From the NCBI RefSeq assembly GCF_002101555.1, contig NZ_LQOL01000049.1:372001-436000 (forward strand): a stretch of DNA of 64,000 nt. The letters are read 5' to 3'. The notes under the pieces were generated by a model that did no database searches, was not told the DNA's origin, and was given only the letters and a program-made list of their open reading frames with translations. A program made the translations under genes and the position numbers. Positions within the stretch are counted from its first letter, which is position 1; every line of letters starts with the position of its first letter. The DNA is from Mycolicibacterium canariasense (GTDB taxonomy: Bacteria; Actinomycetota; Actinomycetes; Mycobacteriales; Mycobacteriaceae). Shown piece after piece: positions 20,192-30,940 of this stretch.

Positions 20192-20668
20192 CTACTCGGG
20201 TGCCGCCCCCCGCGGCTCCTCCGGCTCGTCGGGCGACTTGCAGCAATGCTGTAACCACAGGGCCGCGATCACCAGGGCCAGCGCGCACAGTGCGGCCACC
20301 ACCGCGCCCGGGGTGTCCTCACCGGCGACGCGTAACGCGCCCCGGCGTGGCAGCAGATAGCCGAGAACGCCCACCCACCAGCCGAACACCAGCGCGCCCA
20401 CCCAGGCGGACGCCTTGGCGGTGACCACCGAGCGGGCCACCGCCAGCGGATGCAGCCTGCCGCCGCCCACCCCGATGCGCCCGTCGCGGATCTTTGCCCG
20501 CACGTAGTGTCCCCAGCCGGCTTCCACGCCGGCCACCGCGAACAGCGAAACCCCGGTCAACAAGGTGATCGGCGGGAACCATTTGTACAACCCGACCACC
20601 AGCAGATAGCTCACCACGGCGGCGATCACCGCGGCCACCACCAGATCGCGTTTGCGGGTCAGGCCCAT
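20192..20668 (-). CDS. DUF3180 integral membrane protein (Rv3605c-like)
   Basis: 158 residues with four hydrophobic helices arranged in two pairs (about 9-45 and 90-140) and a polar C-terminus (KSPDEPEEP). Conserved immediately after folK in mycobacteria, with unknown function. Its ATG overlaps the folK stop as TGATG, so it is translated with the folate genes. Confidence 0.87.
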   Translation of the reverse strand: MGLTRKRDLVVAAVIAAVVSYLLVVGLYKWFPPITLLTGVSLFAVAGVEAGWGHYVRAKIRDGRIGVGGGRLHPLAVARSVVTAKASAWVGALVFGWWVGVLGYLLPRRGALRVAGEDTPGAVVAALCALALVIAALWLQHCCKSPDEPEEPRGAAPE

Positions 20669-21183
20669 CAGCGACTCAGCACCAGGTCGGTCGGCCGGAC
20701 ACCGGCACGCTCCCTGGCGTCCAGTTCGGCGAGCAATGCGGGCACCGGCTGTTCGGCGCCGGCCACCCACAGCCGCGCGTCGGGTTCGGCGGCCAGCCAT
20801 GGGATCAGCACGAAGGCACGCAGATGCGCGTACGGATGCGGCAGTGTCAGCCATGGGTCGTCACTGCGGATCTGCTCGGACCCGTCCCGGCAGATGACGA
20901 TGTCGACATCCAGGGTCCTTGGTCCCCAATGGATTTCGCGTACCCGGCCGGCGGCATCCTCGAACTCCTGGCCGAGCCGCAGCCAGTCGGCCGGGCTGCG
21001 GTCCGGATGTTCGGCGATGACGACGGCGTTGAGGAAGGGGCCCTGCTCCACCCCACCCCAGGCGTCGGTCTCATAGACCGGCGAGACCGCCCGCACGCAG
21101 CCGTCGAGGCCGTCGACCACCGACTGCAGGTGGGCGAGCCGGTCGCCCAGGTTGGAACCGATGGACAGCACGGCGTGGGTCAT
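20668..21183 (-). CDS. folK: 6-hydroxymethyl-7,8-dihydropterin pyrophosphokinase (HPPK)
   Basis: 171 residues. Transfers pyrophosphate from ATP to the pterin. Family motifs: [10 protein letters not shown] at the start, then [11 protein letters not shown] (signature with the two Mg-binding Asp). Starts by ATGA overlap with folB. Confidence 0.96.
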   Translation of the reverse strand: MTHAVLSIGSNLGDRLAHLQSVVDGLDGCVRAVSPVYETDAWGGVEQGPFLNAVVIAEHPDRSPADWLRLGQEFEDAAGRVREIHWGPRTLDVDIVICRDGSEQIRSDDPWLTLPHPYAHLRAFVLIPWLAAEPDARLWVAGAEQPVPALLAELDARERAGVRPTDLVLSR

Positions 21184-21560
21184 GATCGCTCCCGCATCCC
21201 GCGTCGGGATCGCCGCGCCACCACCGCAACATCGGTGAACGTCAACGGGATCGGCGCACCGGGCTTGTGCACGACGACCTCGACCGCATGCACCCGGGGA
21301 TCGGTCATCACGTCGTCGGCGATCTCGGCCGACACCGTCTCGATCAGGTTGCGCGGCGGACCGGCGACGATATCGGCGGCCCGCTGGGCCAGCGCGCCGT
21401 AATCCAGGGTGTCGGCCAGTTCGTCGCTGGCGGCGGCCGCCGCCAGGTCCACCCACACCGTCAGGTCGACGACGAAGTCCTGACCGTCGCGACGCTCATG
21501 CTCGAAGACCCCGTGATGACCGCGGACGGTCAAGCCGCGCAACTCGATTCGATCAGCCAT
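21180..21560 (-). CDS. folB: Dihydroneopterin aldolase
   Basis: 126 residues. Cleaves dihydroneopterin to hydroxymethyldihydropterin. Typical sequence [19 protein letters not shown] with the catalytic-region Glu, and the conserved C-terminal [10 protein letters not shown]. Overlaps folP by 8 bp and folK by 4 bp. Confidence 0.96.
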   Translation of the reverse strand: MADRIELRGLTVRGHHGVFEHERRDGQDFVVDLTVWVDLAAAAASDELADTLDYGALAQRAADIVAGPPRNLIETVSAEIADDVMTDPRVHAVEVVVHKPGAPIPLTFTDVAVVARRSRRGMRERS

Positions 21561-22386
21561 GCTGCCAAGCCTCCACCACTGCCAGCGCGTCGACCGACGC
21601 CCGCACGTCGTGCACGCGCACTCCCCATGCGCCGTCCCGCGCGGCGAGCGCGGAGATCACGGCGGTCGCGGTCTCCCGGCCCGCCGGCGGGCGCGGCCGG
21701 CCGTCGGCGCCGGCCAGCAACGTGCCGAGGAACCGCTTGCGGGAGGCACCCACCAGCACCGGCAGGCCGGTGCCGACGAATTCCGGTAGTGCCCGCAGCA
21801 ACGTCCAATTGTGCTGGGCGGTCTTGGCGAAGCCCAGGCCGGGATCGATGATGAGGTTGTCGGCGGACACCCCCGCCGACACCGCGGCATCCGCGCTGCG
21901 CAGCAGTTCCTCGCGCACCTCGGTCACCACATCGGTGTAGGGGGGCACCTCGTGCGGGCGGTCCGCGCCGACCGAACGCCAATGCATCAGGATCCACGGC
22001 ACCCCGGCCTCGGCGACCACGCCGGCCATCGCCGGGTCGGCCCGACCGCCCGACACGTCGTTGACGATCCGCGCGCCGGCCGCCAGCGCCGCCTCGGCGA
22101 CCGCGGCGTGCATGGTGTCGATGCTGAGGGTGAGGCCATGGGCGGCAAGCTCTTTGACGACCGGCACCACCCGGCCGGTTTCCACCGCAGCGTCCACCCG
22201 GGTGGCTCCGGGCCGGGTCGACTCCCCACCGACGTCGATGATCGCGGCCCCGTCGGAAACCAGCTGCAGGGCGTGCGCCACGGCGCGGTCACGATCCAGG
22301 AACTGTCCGCCGTCGGAGAAGGAGTCGTCGGTGACGTTGACGACGCCCATCACCACGGGGGCGGGAGGCAGCGTGCTGTCGGTCAC
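21553..22386 (-). CDS. folP: Dihydropteroate synthase
   Basis: 277 residues, TIM barrel; target of sulfonamides. Motifs: [37 protein letters not shown] and [11 protein letters not shown]. The GTG start overlaps the folE stop as GTGA and gives the family-typical short N-terminus. Corresponds to FolP1 of M. tuberculosis. Confidence 0.96.
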   Translation of the reverse strand: MTDSTLPPAPVVMGVVNVTDDSFSDGGQFLDRDRAVAHALQLVSDGAAIIDVGGESTRPGATRVDAAVETGRVVPVVKELAAHGLTLSIDTMHAAVAEAALAAGARIVNDVSGGRADPAMAGVVAEAGVPWILMHWRSVGADRPHEVPPYTDVVTEVREELLRSADAAVSAGVSADNLIIDPGLGFAKTAQHNWTLLRALPEFVGTGLPVLVGASRKRFLGTLLAGADGRPRPPAGRETATAVISALAARDGAWGVRVHDVRASVDALAVVEAWQHG

Positions 22387-22982
22387 TTCCGCAGGATCAG
22401 TTCCAGTGCCTCGGACCGGGACGCCTTGTCCGTCTTGAACTGTCCGCGCACGGCCGATGTCGTGGTCACGGCGCCGGGCTTGCGCACCCCGCGCATCGCC
22501 ATGCACAGGTGCTCGGCCTCGATGACGACGATCGCCCCGCGCGGGTCGAGCTTGCGCATCAGGGCATCGGCGATCTGCGCGGTCAGTCGCTCCTGCACCT
22601 GCGGACGCTTGGCGTACAGGTCGACCAGTCGGGCGATCTTGGACAGCCCGGTCACCCGGCCGTCCAGACCGGGGATGTACCCGACGTGTGCCACCCCGTG
22701 GAAGGACACCAGGTGGTGCTCACAGGTGGAGTACATCGGGATTTCCTTCACCAGCACCAGTTCGTCGTGCTGTTCGTCGAAGGTGGTGTTGAGCACCGCG
22801 TCCGGATCGGTGTACAGGCCGGCGAAAATCTCCCGGTAGGCACGGGCGACCCGGGCCGGGGTGTCCACCAGGCCGTGCCGGTCCGGGTCCTCGCCGACCG
22901 CGAGCAGCAGTTCCCGCACGGCGGCCTCGGCACGCGGCTGATCGAAATCGCGCAGCGCCGCGTTGGCCTGGCTGGCCGTCAC
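22383..22982 (-). CDS. folE: GTP cyclohydrolase I
   Basis: 199 residues. First step of folate synthesis from GTP. Zn-binding Cys/His residues in YSTCEHHLV and in [11 protein letters not shown] are present, with the family [10 protein letters not shown] and [10 protein letters not shown] segments. The GTG start overlaps the ftsH stop (GTGA); in-frame codons further upstream read through the ftsH tail and are not used. Confidence 0.96.
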   Translation of the reverse strand: MTASQANAALRDFDQPRAEAAVRELLLAVGEDPDRHGLVDTPARVARAYREIFAGLYTDPDAVLNTTFDEQHDELVLVKEIPMYSTCEHHLVSFHGVAHVGYIPGLDGRVTGLSKIARLVDLYAKRPQVQERLTAQIADALMRKLDPRGAIVVIEAEHLCMAMRGVRKPGAVTTTSAVRGQFKTDKASRSEALELILRK

Positions 22983-25240
22983 CGGCGCTCCTCCGGCGCC
23001 GGCTCGCCGTGGGCCGGCGGGTAGGGCGGATACGGCTGCTGTTGGTGCGGCGGATACCCCGGCTGCTGCGGCGGGGGGTACCAGTAACCCTGCTGCGGCG
23101 GCTGCCCGCCGGGCTGGCGCGGCGGCCAGCCGGGGGCGTGCCAACCGGCCGGGGCGCCGTAGTCAGGCTGTGCGGGCTGGGCACCGTTGGGTGTCCCGTT
23201 GCTGCCATTGGCATGACCACCGACACCGTTGCCGTTCTGGCCTGCGGCGGCCTCGGCGGCCGCGTTCGCCTTGGCCATCGCGGCCTTGAACGCCGGTTCG
23301 GGCACCGGGGGCGGCCACGGTTCGCCACGCTCCATGGCGATCTCGCCGGGCGTCTTGATGGGCGGCTTGTCCGAGGGGATACGGCCACCGAAGTCGTCGA
23401 ACATGGTCAGTCGCGGCCGCTTCTTCACATCCTTGAGGATGCGCTCCAGGTCGGGGCGGTGCAGGGTCTCCTTCTCCAGCAGCTCACCGGCGAGCACGTC
23501 GAGGGTGTCGCGGTACTCGGTGAGCACCTCCCACGCCTCGGTGTGGGCGGCCTCGATCAGCTTGCGCACCTCGTCGTCGATATCGCGGGCCACCTCGTGA
23601 CCGAAATCGGCCTGGGTGCCCATGGTGCGGCCCAGGAACGGGTCGCCGTGTTCGGTGCCGTAGCGCACCGCACCCAGCTTCGGGCTCATGCCGTGCTCGG
23701 TGACCATGGCCCGGGCCACCTTGGTGGCGTTCTCGATATCGGATACCGCACCCGTGGTCGGCTCGCGGAAGATCAGTTCCTCGGCGGCCCGGCCACCGAT
23801 GGCCATCACCAGCCGGGCGATCAGCTCGGACCGGGTCTGCAGCCCCTTGTCGTCCTCGGGGACGGCGACCGCATGCCCGCCGGTGCGGCCGCGGGCCAGG
23901 ATGGTGACCTTGTACACCGGATCCAGGTGCGGCATCGCCCAGCCGGCCAGCGTGTGACCGGCCTCGTGGTAGGCGGTGATCTTCTTCTCCAGCTCGCTGA
24001 TGATGCGGCCCTTGCGGCGCGGTCCACCGATCACCCGGTCGACGGCCTCTTCCAGGGCCGGTCCGGTGATGATGGTGCCGTTCTCCCGGGCGGTCAGCAG
24101 TGCGGCCTCGTTGATGACGTTGGCCAGGTCGGCGCCGGAGAACCCGACGGTGCGCTTGGCCAGGCCGTCCAGGTCGGCGTCGGGGGCGATCGGCTTGCCC
24201 TCGGAATGGACCCGCAGCACGGCGCGCCGGCCGGCCAGGTCGGGATTGGAGACCGGGATCTGGCGGTCGAATCGGCCGGGACGCAGCAGCGCGGGGTCCA
24301 GGATGTCGGGCCGGTTGGTGGCGGCGATCAGGATGACGCCCTGCCGGTCACCGAAGCCGTCCATCTCGACGAGCAGCTGGTTGAGGGTCTGCTCGCGTTC
24401 GTCGTGGCCACCGCCCATGCCGGCGCCACGCTGCCGACCGACGGCGTCGATCTCGTCGACGAAGATGATGCACGGGCTGTTCTGCTTGGCCTGCTCGAAC
24501 AGGTCGCGGACCCGGGACGCGCCGACGCCGACGAACATCTCGACGAAATCCGAGCCCGAAATCGTGAAGAACGGAACCCCGGCCTCACCCGCCACAGCAC
24601 GCGCCAGCAAGGTCTTACCGGTGCCCGGCGGGCCGAACAGCAGCACGCCCCGCGGGATCTTGGCGCCGAGCGCCTGATAGCGGCTCGGATTCTGCAGGAA
24701 GTCCTTGATCTCGTAGAGCTCTTCGACCGCCTCGTCGGCGCCCGCGACATCGGCGAACGTCGTCTTGGGCATGTCCTTGCCCAGCTGTTTGGCCTTCGAC
24801 TTGCCGAAACCGAAGCCCATCCGGCCGCCGGTCTGCATGCGGGAGAACATCACGAACAGGCCGACCAGCAGCAGCAGCGGCAGCAGGTAGATGAGCAGGG
24901 AGCCCAGCACACTGCCCTGGTTGACCACGGTGTTGGTCTTGACGTTCTTCGCCGTCAGCGCGTTGAACAGGTCGACCCCGTACCCGGTCGGGTACTTGGT
25001 GATGATCTTGTCGTTGTTCTCGGTGTCGCCGTTGCCGGATTTCAACTCCAGCCGCAGCTGTTGTTCCCGGTCGTCGATCTGGGCGCTCTTGACGTTGTCC
25101 GTGTTGATCTGGGAGACCGCCACGGAGGTGTCCACCGGGTGATATTGGCGGGTGTCGTCACTGAAGTAGAAGAAGGACCAACCCAGCAGCAGCACGACCG
25201 CGATCGCGGTGACTGTGCGGATCACGTTTTTACGGTTCAT
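22979..25240 (-). CDS. ftsH: FtsH, membrane-bound AAA+ zinc protease
   Basis: 753 residues. Two transmembrane helices (about 7-25 and 111-132) flank a periplasmic domain. The AAA module has GPPGTGKT (203-210), Walker B IIFVDEID and SRH; the zinc protease has HEAGH (425-429). After about residue 640 there is a low-complexity tail rich in Pro, Gly, Gln and Tyr ([20 protein letters not shown] type), characteristic of mycobacterial FtsH. It degrades misfolded membrane proteins. First gene of the chain running through folE to coaX. Confidence 0.96.
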   Translation of the reverse strand: MNRKNVIRTVTAIAVVLLLGWSFFYFSDDTRQYHPVDTSVAVSQINTDNVKSAQIDDREQQLRLELKSGNGDTENNDKIITKYPTGYGVDLFNALTAKNVKTNTVVNQGSVLGSLLIYLLPLLLLVGLFVMFSRMQTGGRMGFGFGKSKAKQLGKDMPKTTFADVAGADEAVEELYEIKDFLQNPSRYQALGAKIPRGVLLFGPPGTGKTLLARAVAGEAGVPFFTISGSDFVEMFVGVGASRVRDLFEQAKQNSPCIIFVDEIDAVGRQRGAGMGGGHDEREQTLNQLLVEMDGFGDRQGVILIAATNRPDILDPALLRPGRFDRQIPVSNPDLAGRRAVLRVHSEGKPIAPDADLDGLAKRTVGFSGADLANVINEAALLTARENGTIITGPALEEAVDRVIGGPRRKGRIISELEKKITAYHEAGHTLAGWAMPHLDPVYKVTILARGRTGGHAVAVPEDDKGLQTRSELIARLVMAIGGRAAEELIFREPTTGAVSDIENATKVARAMVTEHGMSPKLGAVRYGTEHGDPFLGRTMGTQADFGHEVARDIDDEVRKLIEAAHTEAWEVLTEYRDTLDVLAGELLEKETLHRPDLERILKDVKKRPRLTMFDDFGGRIPSDKPPIKTPGEIAMERGEPWPPPVPEPAFKAAMAKANAAAEAAAGQNGNGVGGHANGSNGTPNGAQPAQPDYGAPAGWHAPGWPPRQPGGQPPQQGYWYPPPQQPGYPPHQQQPYPPYPPAHGEPAPEERR

Positions 25241-25388
25241 CGATGTCTTCCGCCGGCGCGGTGGCCGACCCGGTCCTTCCAATGTGCGCAGTATGAGAAC
25301 TTTCAGGCTACCGCTAGACCAACGATCGGCAGTTCCCGCCGTGGGATCAAACTCACCTTTTGCCCCGCCCGTGTGCTTGGGTGGGTGC

Positions 25389-26312
25389 GTGCTGACACCG
25401 ACCGAGCGGTCAGTCGCGACCAATGGTGTGACGCTGCGGATCACCGAGGCCGGCGAGCGGGGTGCGCCGGTGGTGGTGCTGGCCCACGGATTCCCGGAGC
25501 TGGCGTACTCGTGGCGGCATCAGATTCCGGCGCTGGCGGCCGCCGGTTATCACGTCATCGCCCCCGACCAGCGTGGCTACGGCGGGTCGTCGTGCCCGCC
25601 GGCGGTCGAGGACTACGACATCGTGGCGCTGACCGGGGATCTGGCCGGCCTGCTCGACGATGTCGGTGCCGAGCGGGCGGTGATGGTGGGCCACGACTGG
25701 GGGTCACCGGTGGTGTGCAGTTTCGCCCTGTTGTACCCGGAGCGGGTGACGGCGGTGGCCGCGCTGAGTGTGCCGCCCGTACCGCGGGCGACGGAACCGC
25801 CCACCCGGATCTGGCGCAGGCTGGTCGGCGACGGCTTCTTCTACATCCTGCATTTCCAGGAGCCGGGCGTCGCCGACGCACAGCTGGCCCGCGATGTCCG
25901 CGCCACCATGACGCGCATGTTCGCGATGCAGGGGTTCACCGCGCCCGCGGCCGATCTCGCGGGCGATCCGCTGCCGCCGCTGCCGGAGTGGATCGGTGCC
26001 GACGAGTTCGAACGGTATGTGGCGGCGTTCGAGCGGACCGGGTTCACCGGCCCGCTGAACTGGTACCGCAACTTCGACCGCAACTGGGAGCTGACCGAAA
26101 CCACCCCGGCCCGCACCATCACGGTTCCCACCCTGTTCCTGGCCGGCAGCGCCGACCCGGTGCTGAGCTTCACGCCGCGGCACCGCGTGCACGACGTGGT
26201 CGCCGGCCACTACCGGGAGGTGCTGCTCGACGGGGCCGGGCACTGGTTGCAGCAGGAACGCCCCGCCGAGGTCAACGCCGTACTGGCGCAGTTCCTCGCC
26301 GACGTGCGCTGA
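25389..26312 (+). CDS. Alpha/beta-hydrolase-type epoxide hydrolase (EphA-like)
   Basis: 307 residues. Epoxide hydrolase signatures: HGFPE oxyanion motif (33-37), nucleophile Asp103 in GHDWGSPV, cap-region tyrosines, and catalytic His in GAGHWLQQE. Opens epoxides by a covalent alkyl-enzyme intermediate. M. tuberculosis ephA (Rv3617) lies in the same relative position but is separated from ftsH by espACD, absent here. The GTG start at 25389 is inferred from the family N-terminus; no strong ribosome site is visible. Confidence 0.85.
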   Translation: MLTPTERSVATNGVTLRITEAGERGAPVVVLAHGFPELAYSWRHQIPALAAAGYHVIAPDQRGYGGSSCPPAVEDYDIVALTGDLAGLLDDVGAERAVMVGHDWGSPVVCSFALLYPERVTAVAALSVPPVPRATEPPTRIWRRLVGDGFFYILHFQEPGVADAQLARDVRATMTRMFAMQGFTAPAADLAGDPLPPLPEWIGADEFERYVAAFERTGFTGPLNWYRNFDRNWELTETTPARTITVPTLFLAGSADPVLSFTPRHRVHDVVAGHYREVLLDGAGHWLQQERPAEVNAVLAQFLADVR

Positions 26313-26365
26313 GCCCGGGCGCAATCCTCACCTGGACAGTTGCTTTCAGCCGCTAGGGTGCGAAC

Positions 26366-27100
26366 ATGCCCCTCGCGCGACGTGTAAAGGTCCGGATCGG
26401 TCTCACCGCGATCGCCGCGGCTCTCGCCATCGGCAGCGCCGCCTGCGATTCGAAACCCGCTCCGCAGGCGGGCGAGAACGCGCCGCGTCAGGTGACGGTG
26501 ATCGGCAGTGGGAAGGTGCAGGGCACCCCCGACACGCTGACGGTATCGGCGTCGATGGAGGCCACCGCACCCGATATCACCGCGGCGCTGAACCAGACCA
26601 GCCAGCGCCAGCAGGCGGTGATCACCGCGCTGGGCGGGGCCGGTGTGGAGAAGAAGGACATCAGCACGTCACAGGTGTCGCTGCAGCCGCAGTACAACAT
26701 CGACGGCTCCACCATCTCGGGCTATCGGGCCAGCAACTCCATCGAGGTGAAGATCCGCAAGATCGACACCGCGTCGAACGTGTTGTCGCTCATCGCCAAT
26801 ACCGGCGGTGAGGCCACCAGGATCAACTCGATCAATTACTCGATCGAGGACGACTCGCAGCTGGTGAAGGACGCCAGGGCGCGCGCCTTCAACGATGCCA
26901 AGGACCGCGCCGACCAGTACGCGCAGCTGTCCGGGCTGGCGCTGGGCAAGGTCATCTCGATCTCCGAGGTGCCGGCCGGTGGCACCCCACCGCCGCCGCC
27001 CACGCCGATGCCGCGCGCGGCGATGGCCGAGGCGGTGCCGCTGGAGCCCGGGCAGCAGACCGTCGGGTTCTCGGTGACGGTGGTCTGGGAGCTGACCTAA
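26366..27100 (+). CDS. SIMPL/DUF541-domain lipoprotein (LpqG-like)
   Basis: 244 residues. Lipoprotein signal ending GSAAC (Cys27), then a SIMPL domain (about 42-215) starting VTVIGSGKVQGTPDTLTV, typical of the YggE/LpqG family of periplasmic proteins with unclear stress-related roles. TAGGGT (26354-26359) six nt before the ATG suggests a leaderless transcript. The TAA stop overlaps the convergent oxidoreductase stop. Same relative position as lpqG (Rv3623). Confidence 0.88.
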   Translation: MPLARRVKVRIGLTAIAAALAIGSAACDSKPAPQAGENAPRQVTVIGSGKVQGTPDTLTVSASMEATAPDITAALNQTSQRQQAVITALGGAGVEKKDISTSQVSLQPQYNIDGSTISGYRASNSIEVKIRKIDTASNVLSLIANTGGEATRINSINYSIEDDSQLVKDARARAFNDAKDRADQYAQLSGLALGKVISISEVPAGGTPPPPPTPMPRAAMAEAVPLEPGQQTVGFSVTVVWELT

Positions 27101-29319
27101 CCGGCCGGGGCGATGTCGACCGGGATGCCGTTGAGCACGGCGGTTCCCGACAGCGGGTCCAGCGCGGCACCGTCGTTGAGCTGATTGACGTTCACCCCGG
27201 GTTCCGCCGCGGCGACACCCAGCCGGGTGCCCTCGCGGTCGTGACCCCAGCCGTGCGGCAGGGACACCACGCCGCGGCGCATATCCGCGGTCAGCTCGAC
27301 CGGGGCGATCAGCTCTCCCCCGGGCCCACGCACCTTGGCCGCGTCGGTCAGGCCCAGCTCGGCGGCATCCTCGGGGTGCACCTGCAGCGTGCACGTGTTG
27401 GTCCCGCCGGTCAGCGTCGCCACGTTGTGCATCCAGCTGTTGTTGGACCGCAGATGCCTACGGCCGATCAGTACATACGCCTCGGCGGTCCGGCCGATCG
27501 ACTCGCGCAGCCGGGCGCTGTCGGCGACCAGCGGGCCCGGCGCCAGCTCCACCTTGCCCGAAGGAGTCGAAAGCACTTGTGCCAGACGGGGTTTCAGTGG
27601 ACCCAGGTCGATACCGTGCGGCGCCTGCAGTAGCCGGGCCAGCGTGAGCCCGTCCGGGTCGGCCCCGAAACCGTCGCCGTAGGGACCGAGGCGCAGCATC
27701 ATGTCCAGCCGGCGCTCGTAGCCCCGGGTGCCGGTCAGCGCCGCGGCGAGCTCCTCGGCGGGGCGGCCGTGCACGGGCGAGTTCGGGTTGGCGATGGCCT
27801 TGGCCAACGTCGCGGCGATGATCTGGTCGTCGACCAGGCCGGGGTCACCGTGCGGGCCGACCCCGAACACGATCAGGGCGATCCGGGACAGGATCTCGGC
27901 CTCGTCGGGCCTGCCGTCCGCGGCGGGCAGCACCGGCGGGGTGTAGCGCACGTTGTTGCGCACCGCCAGGTTGTTCAGCGCGAAGTCGAAATGCGGGCTG
28001 GCCGACGGTGGGGGCGGGGGCAGGATGACGTCGGCATGCCGGGTGGTCTCGTTGAGGTACGGGTCGACCGACACCATGAACCCGATGCCCGCCAGCGCGC
28101 GGTCCAGCCGCGCGCCGTCGGGCGCGGACAGCACCGGGTTGCCGGCGATGGTGATCAGCGCCTTGAGCCGGCCGTCGCCGGGGGTGTCGATCTCCTCGGC
28201 CAGCGCCGCCGCGGGCAGTTCGGACAGCACCTCGGGATGCCCGGAGACCCGGCTGCGCCAGCGTCCGGTGACGAATCCGCGTCCTGGCCCGGGCTTCTTC
28301 GGTGCCGGGGCGGTCGCACCGAGCGGGAACATCGCCCCGCCGGGCCGGTCCAGGTTCCCGGTCAGGACGTTGACCACGTCGACCAGCCAGCTGCCCAGCG
28401 TGCCGAATTCGACTGTGGAGGTTCCGATTCGGCCGTACACCGCCGCGGACGGCGCCGCGGCGACCTCGCGGGCGAGCTCACGGATCTCGGTGGCGGACAC
28501 CCCGCAGTGTTCGGCCACCGCCTCCGGCGCGAATCCCGCGGCCAGTGCGCGCACCTCGTCGACGCCGTCGACCAGATCCGCTATCGCCCCCAGATCGGTG
28601 AGCCCCTCGTCGAACAACACGTGCACCACCGCGAACAGCAAAGCGGCATCGGTGCCGGGGCGTGGCGCGATGTGCCGGTCGGCCAGTGCGGCCGTCCGGG
28701 TGCGGGCCGGGTCGATGACGGTGAGCCGGCCGCCGCGGCGGCGCAGTGCGCGCAGCTTGCCGGGGAAGTCGGCCGCGGTGGCCAGTGAGCCGTTGGACAC
28801 CATCGGGTTGGCACCGATGATCACCAGGTGGTCGGTGCGGTCGATATCGGGCACGGTGAAGGCGACGGGGCTGCCGAACAGGTAGCCGAGGGCGACATGT
28901 TTGGGCATCTGGTCCAGCGTGCTGGCAGAGAACACCTGTTTGGTGCCGAGCGCCTTGGCGATCACGGGCGCGTACAGCGCTCCCGCGACGGTGTGCGCGT
29001 TCGGGTTACCCAGGTACACCCCGACCGACGTCCCGCCGTGCGCGGCCAGCACCTCGCCGAGCCCGGCGGCCGCCGCCTCGAACGCCTCGGCCCAGGTGGC
29101 CTCGACCAGTTCGCCGTCGCGGCGGATCAGCGGGCGGCTCAACCGGTCCGGATCGTTGTCCAGGCCCGGCAGGCTGGCACCTTTGGGGCAGATGAATCCG
29201 GCGCTGAACACGTCGTCGGCGTCACCGCGGGCATGGGTGACACGGCCTGCCTCGATGGTGAGCACCAAACCGCAGGTGGCTTCGCAGAGCGGACAGATCC
29301 GAAGGGCTGTTTCGGTCAT
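27097..29319 (-). CDS. Molybdopterin-dependent oxidoreductase (formate dehydrogenase / BisC-type superfamily)
   Basis: 740 residues. An N-terminal [4Fe-4S] site of spacing C-x2-C-x3-C with a distant Cys (CPLCEATC ... FICPKG), then the molybdopterin-binding domains and a C-terminal dinucleotide-binding domain (about 620-740; HLRSNNSWMHN, HPEDAAELGL). Substrate unknown. No partner Fe-S or NAD-binding subunits are adjacent, so it must use a free electron partner. A GTG immediately before the ATG could also be the start. Confidence 0.85.
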   Translation of the reverse strand: MTETALRICPLCEATCGLVLTIEAGRVTHARGDADDVFSAGFICPKGASLPGLDNDPDRLSRPLIRRDGELVEATWAEAFEAAAAGLGEVLAAHGGTSVGVYLGNPNAHTVAGALYAPVIAKALGTKQVFSASTLDQMPKHVALGYLFGSPVAFTVPDIDRTDHLVIIGANPMVSNGSLATAADFPGKLRALRRRGGRLTVIDPARTRTAALADRHIAPRPGTDAALLFAVVHVLFDEGLTDLGAIADLVDGVDEVRALAAGFAPEAVAEHCGVSATEIRELAREVAAAPSAAVYGRIGTSTVEFGTLGSWLVDVVNVLTGNLDRPGGAMFPLGATAPAPKKPGPGRGFVTGRWRSRVSGHPEVLSELPAAALAEEIDTPGDGRLKALITIAGNPVLSAPDGARLDRALAGIGFMVSVDPYLNETTRHADVILPPPPPSASPHFDFALNNLAVRNNVRYTPPVLPAADGRPDEAEILSRIALIVFGVGPHGDPGLVDDQIIAATLAKAIANPNSPVHGRPAEELAAALTGTRGYERRLDMMLRLGPYGDGFGADPDGLTLARLLQAPHGIDLGPLKPRLAQVLSTPSGKVELAPGPLVADSARLRESIGRTAEAYVLIGRRHLRSNNSWMHNVATLTGGTNTCTLQVHPEDAAELGLTDAAKVRGPGGELIAPVELTADMRRGVVSLPHGWGHDREGTRLGVAAAEPGVNVNQLNDGAALDPLSGTAVLNGIPVDIAPAG

Positions 29320-29337
29320 CACCGCATTCTGCGCCGG

Positions 29338-29928
29338 TTACGGGTGCTCGTACACCTTGGGTTCCAGCGTGCCGATGAACGGCAGGTCACGGTAGCGCTC
29401 GGCGTAGTCCAAGCCGTACCCGACGACGAACTCGTTGGGGATGTCGAAGCCGATGAACGAGATGTCGACGTCCGCGCGCACCGCCTCCGGTTTGCGCAGC
29501 AGCGCGCACACCTGCAGCGAACGCGGGCGCCGGGTGGCCAGGTTGCGCAGCAACCACGACAAGGTCAGCCCGGAGTCGACGATGTCCTCGACGATCAGCA
29601 CGTGCCGGTCGTTGATGTCGCGGTCGAGATCCTTGAGGATCCGCACCACCCCCGATGACGAGGTGGACGACCCGTAGGAACTGACCGCCATGAATTCCAG
29701 TTGGGTGGGCAGCGGGATGGCGCGGGCCAGGTCGGTGACGAACATCACCGCGCCCTTGAGCACCGTGACCAGCAGCAGGTCGTCCTCACCGGCAACGAGG
29801 TCGCGGTAGTGCTCGGCGATGCTGGCCGCCAATTCGGCGGTGCGCGTCTGGATCTGCTCCTCGGTGTACAGCACCGACTTGATGTCACCGGAATACGACT
29901 CGGCGGCGGAATGCGCAGGCACGCCCAC
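29338..29928 (-). CDS. hpt: Hypoxanthine-guanine phosphoribosyltransferase
   Basis: About 196 residues. Purine salvage. PRPP-binding motif [17 protein letters not shown], the flexible-loop [11 protein letters not shown] and the base-pocket [24 protein letters not shown] are all present. The N-terminus is uncertain: GTG at 29928 or 29922 or TTG at 29958, none with a clear ribosome site. It lies just after tilS in the same order as M. tuberculosis Rv3625c-Rv3624c. Confidence 0.93.
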   Translation of the reverse strand: MGVPAHSAAESYSGDIKSVLYTEEQIQTRTAELAASIAEHYRDLVAGEDDLLLVTVLKGAVMFVTDLARAIPLPTQLEFMAVSSYGSSTSSSGVVRILKDLDRDINDRHVLIVEDIVDSGLTLSWLLRNLATRRPRSLQVCALLRKPEAVRADVDISFIGFDIPNEFVVGYGLDYAERYRDLPFIGTLEPKVYEHP

Positions 29929-29971
29929 AGCGTGCCACGTGAACGCGCCCGGTTCCAATGTCGGCCGTGGA

Positions 29972-30940
29972 TCAGACCGGTTCGGTGTACATCGTCAGCA
30001 TCCCGTCGCGGCGGGCGGCGAACAGCCGGGCCGGCCGCGCGCCGCGTCGGGGTGCCGACGTGACGGCCACCCCGCCCTGCCCGTGCCACCCGGTGACCAA
30101 CGCGTCGACGCGGTGGATCTGGGCGCTGGTGAGATCACGCGCGCCGCCGTCGAGCAGCCAGCGCCTGATCACCCGGCGGCGCACCGCGGCGGGCAGGCCG
30201 GACAGCGCGGTGACGTCCAGGCCGTCGCCGCGCCGCGCCTCGGCCAGGGTCCGGGCGGCCAGTGCGTCGAGCGCCTCGGAATCCTCACGCAGCGCCGCGG
30301 CGGTGCGGGCCAACGCGTCGGCCACGCCACCCCCGAGCACCTCCTCCAGCAGGGGCAGCACCTCGGTGCGCAGCCGGACCCTGGTGAAGCGCGGGTCGGT
30401 GTTGTGCGGGTCTTCCCAAGGCCGCAGGCCCAGTTCGGCGCACGCCGCCCGGGTGACCGCGCGCCGCACGGCCAGCAGCGGGCGGCCCCAGGGCGCGTCG
30501 TAGTCACGCATACCCGCGATCGACCGGGCCCCCGAACCGCGCCCCAGGCCGAGCAACACGGTTTCGGCCTGGTCGTCCAGCGTGTGTCCCAGCAACACGG
30601 GCAGTCCGGCGCGGGCCTCGTCGAGCGCCCGGTAGCGTGCCGTCCGGGCCGCCGCCTCGGGGCCACCCTCGGTGCCGACATCGACCGTGATGACTTGTGC
30701 TGCAACGCATCCCAGATCCATTGCCTGCCGGTGCGCGGCGCCGGCGATCTCGGCCGAATCGGGCTGCAAGCCATGGTCGACGATCAGTGCGACGGTGGGC
30801 CGCACCGTCGCCGCGACCGCGGTCAGCGCCAGCGAGTCGGCGCCGCCGGACAGCGCGACGCACCACCGTCGGCCACCGTGCGCGGCCGCGAACGCACCGA
30901 CGGCGGTGCGCAGCCGTGTTACAGCATCCGGTCGATCCAC
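29972..30940 (-). CDS. tilS: tRNA(Ile)-lysidine synthetase
   Basis: 322 residues. PP-loop ATP pyrophosphatase motif SGGADS (31-36), then [20 protein letters not shown] and the C-terminal helical domain. It modifies C34 of tRNA-Ile2 with lysine so that AUA is read correctly. The GTG start lies inside the end of the upstream metalloprotease gene (22-bp overlap, different frame), implying translational coupling. Confidence 0.94.
   Translation of the reverse strand: MDRPDAVTRLRTAVGAFAAAHGGRRWCVALSGGADSLALTAVAATVRPTVALIVDHGLQPDSAEIAGAAHRQAMDLGCVAAQVITVDVGTEGGPEAAARTARYRALDEARAGLPVLLGHTLDDQAETVLLGLGRGSGARSIAGMRDYDAPWGRPLLAVRRAVTRAACAELGLRPWEDPHNTDPRFTRVRLRTEVLPLLEEVLGGGVADALARTAAALREDSEALDALAARTLAEARRGDGLDVTALSGLPAAVRRRVIRRWLLDGGARDLTSAQIHRVDALVTGWHGQGGVAVTSAPRRGARPARLFAARRDGMLTMYTEPV

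Noticed and set aside
23009..26356. 1115-codon plus-strand frame across folE, ftsH and the epoxide hydrolase
   Set aside because: Low-complexity shadow of ftsH on the other strand, and it crosses several clearly real genes.
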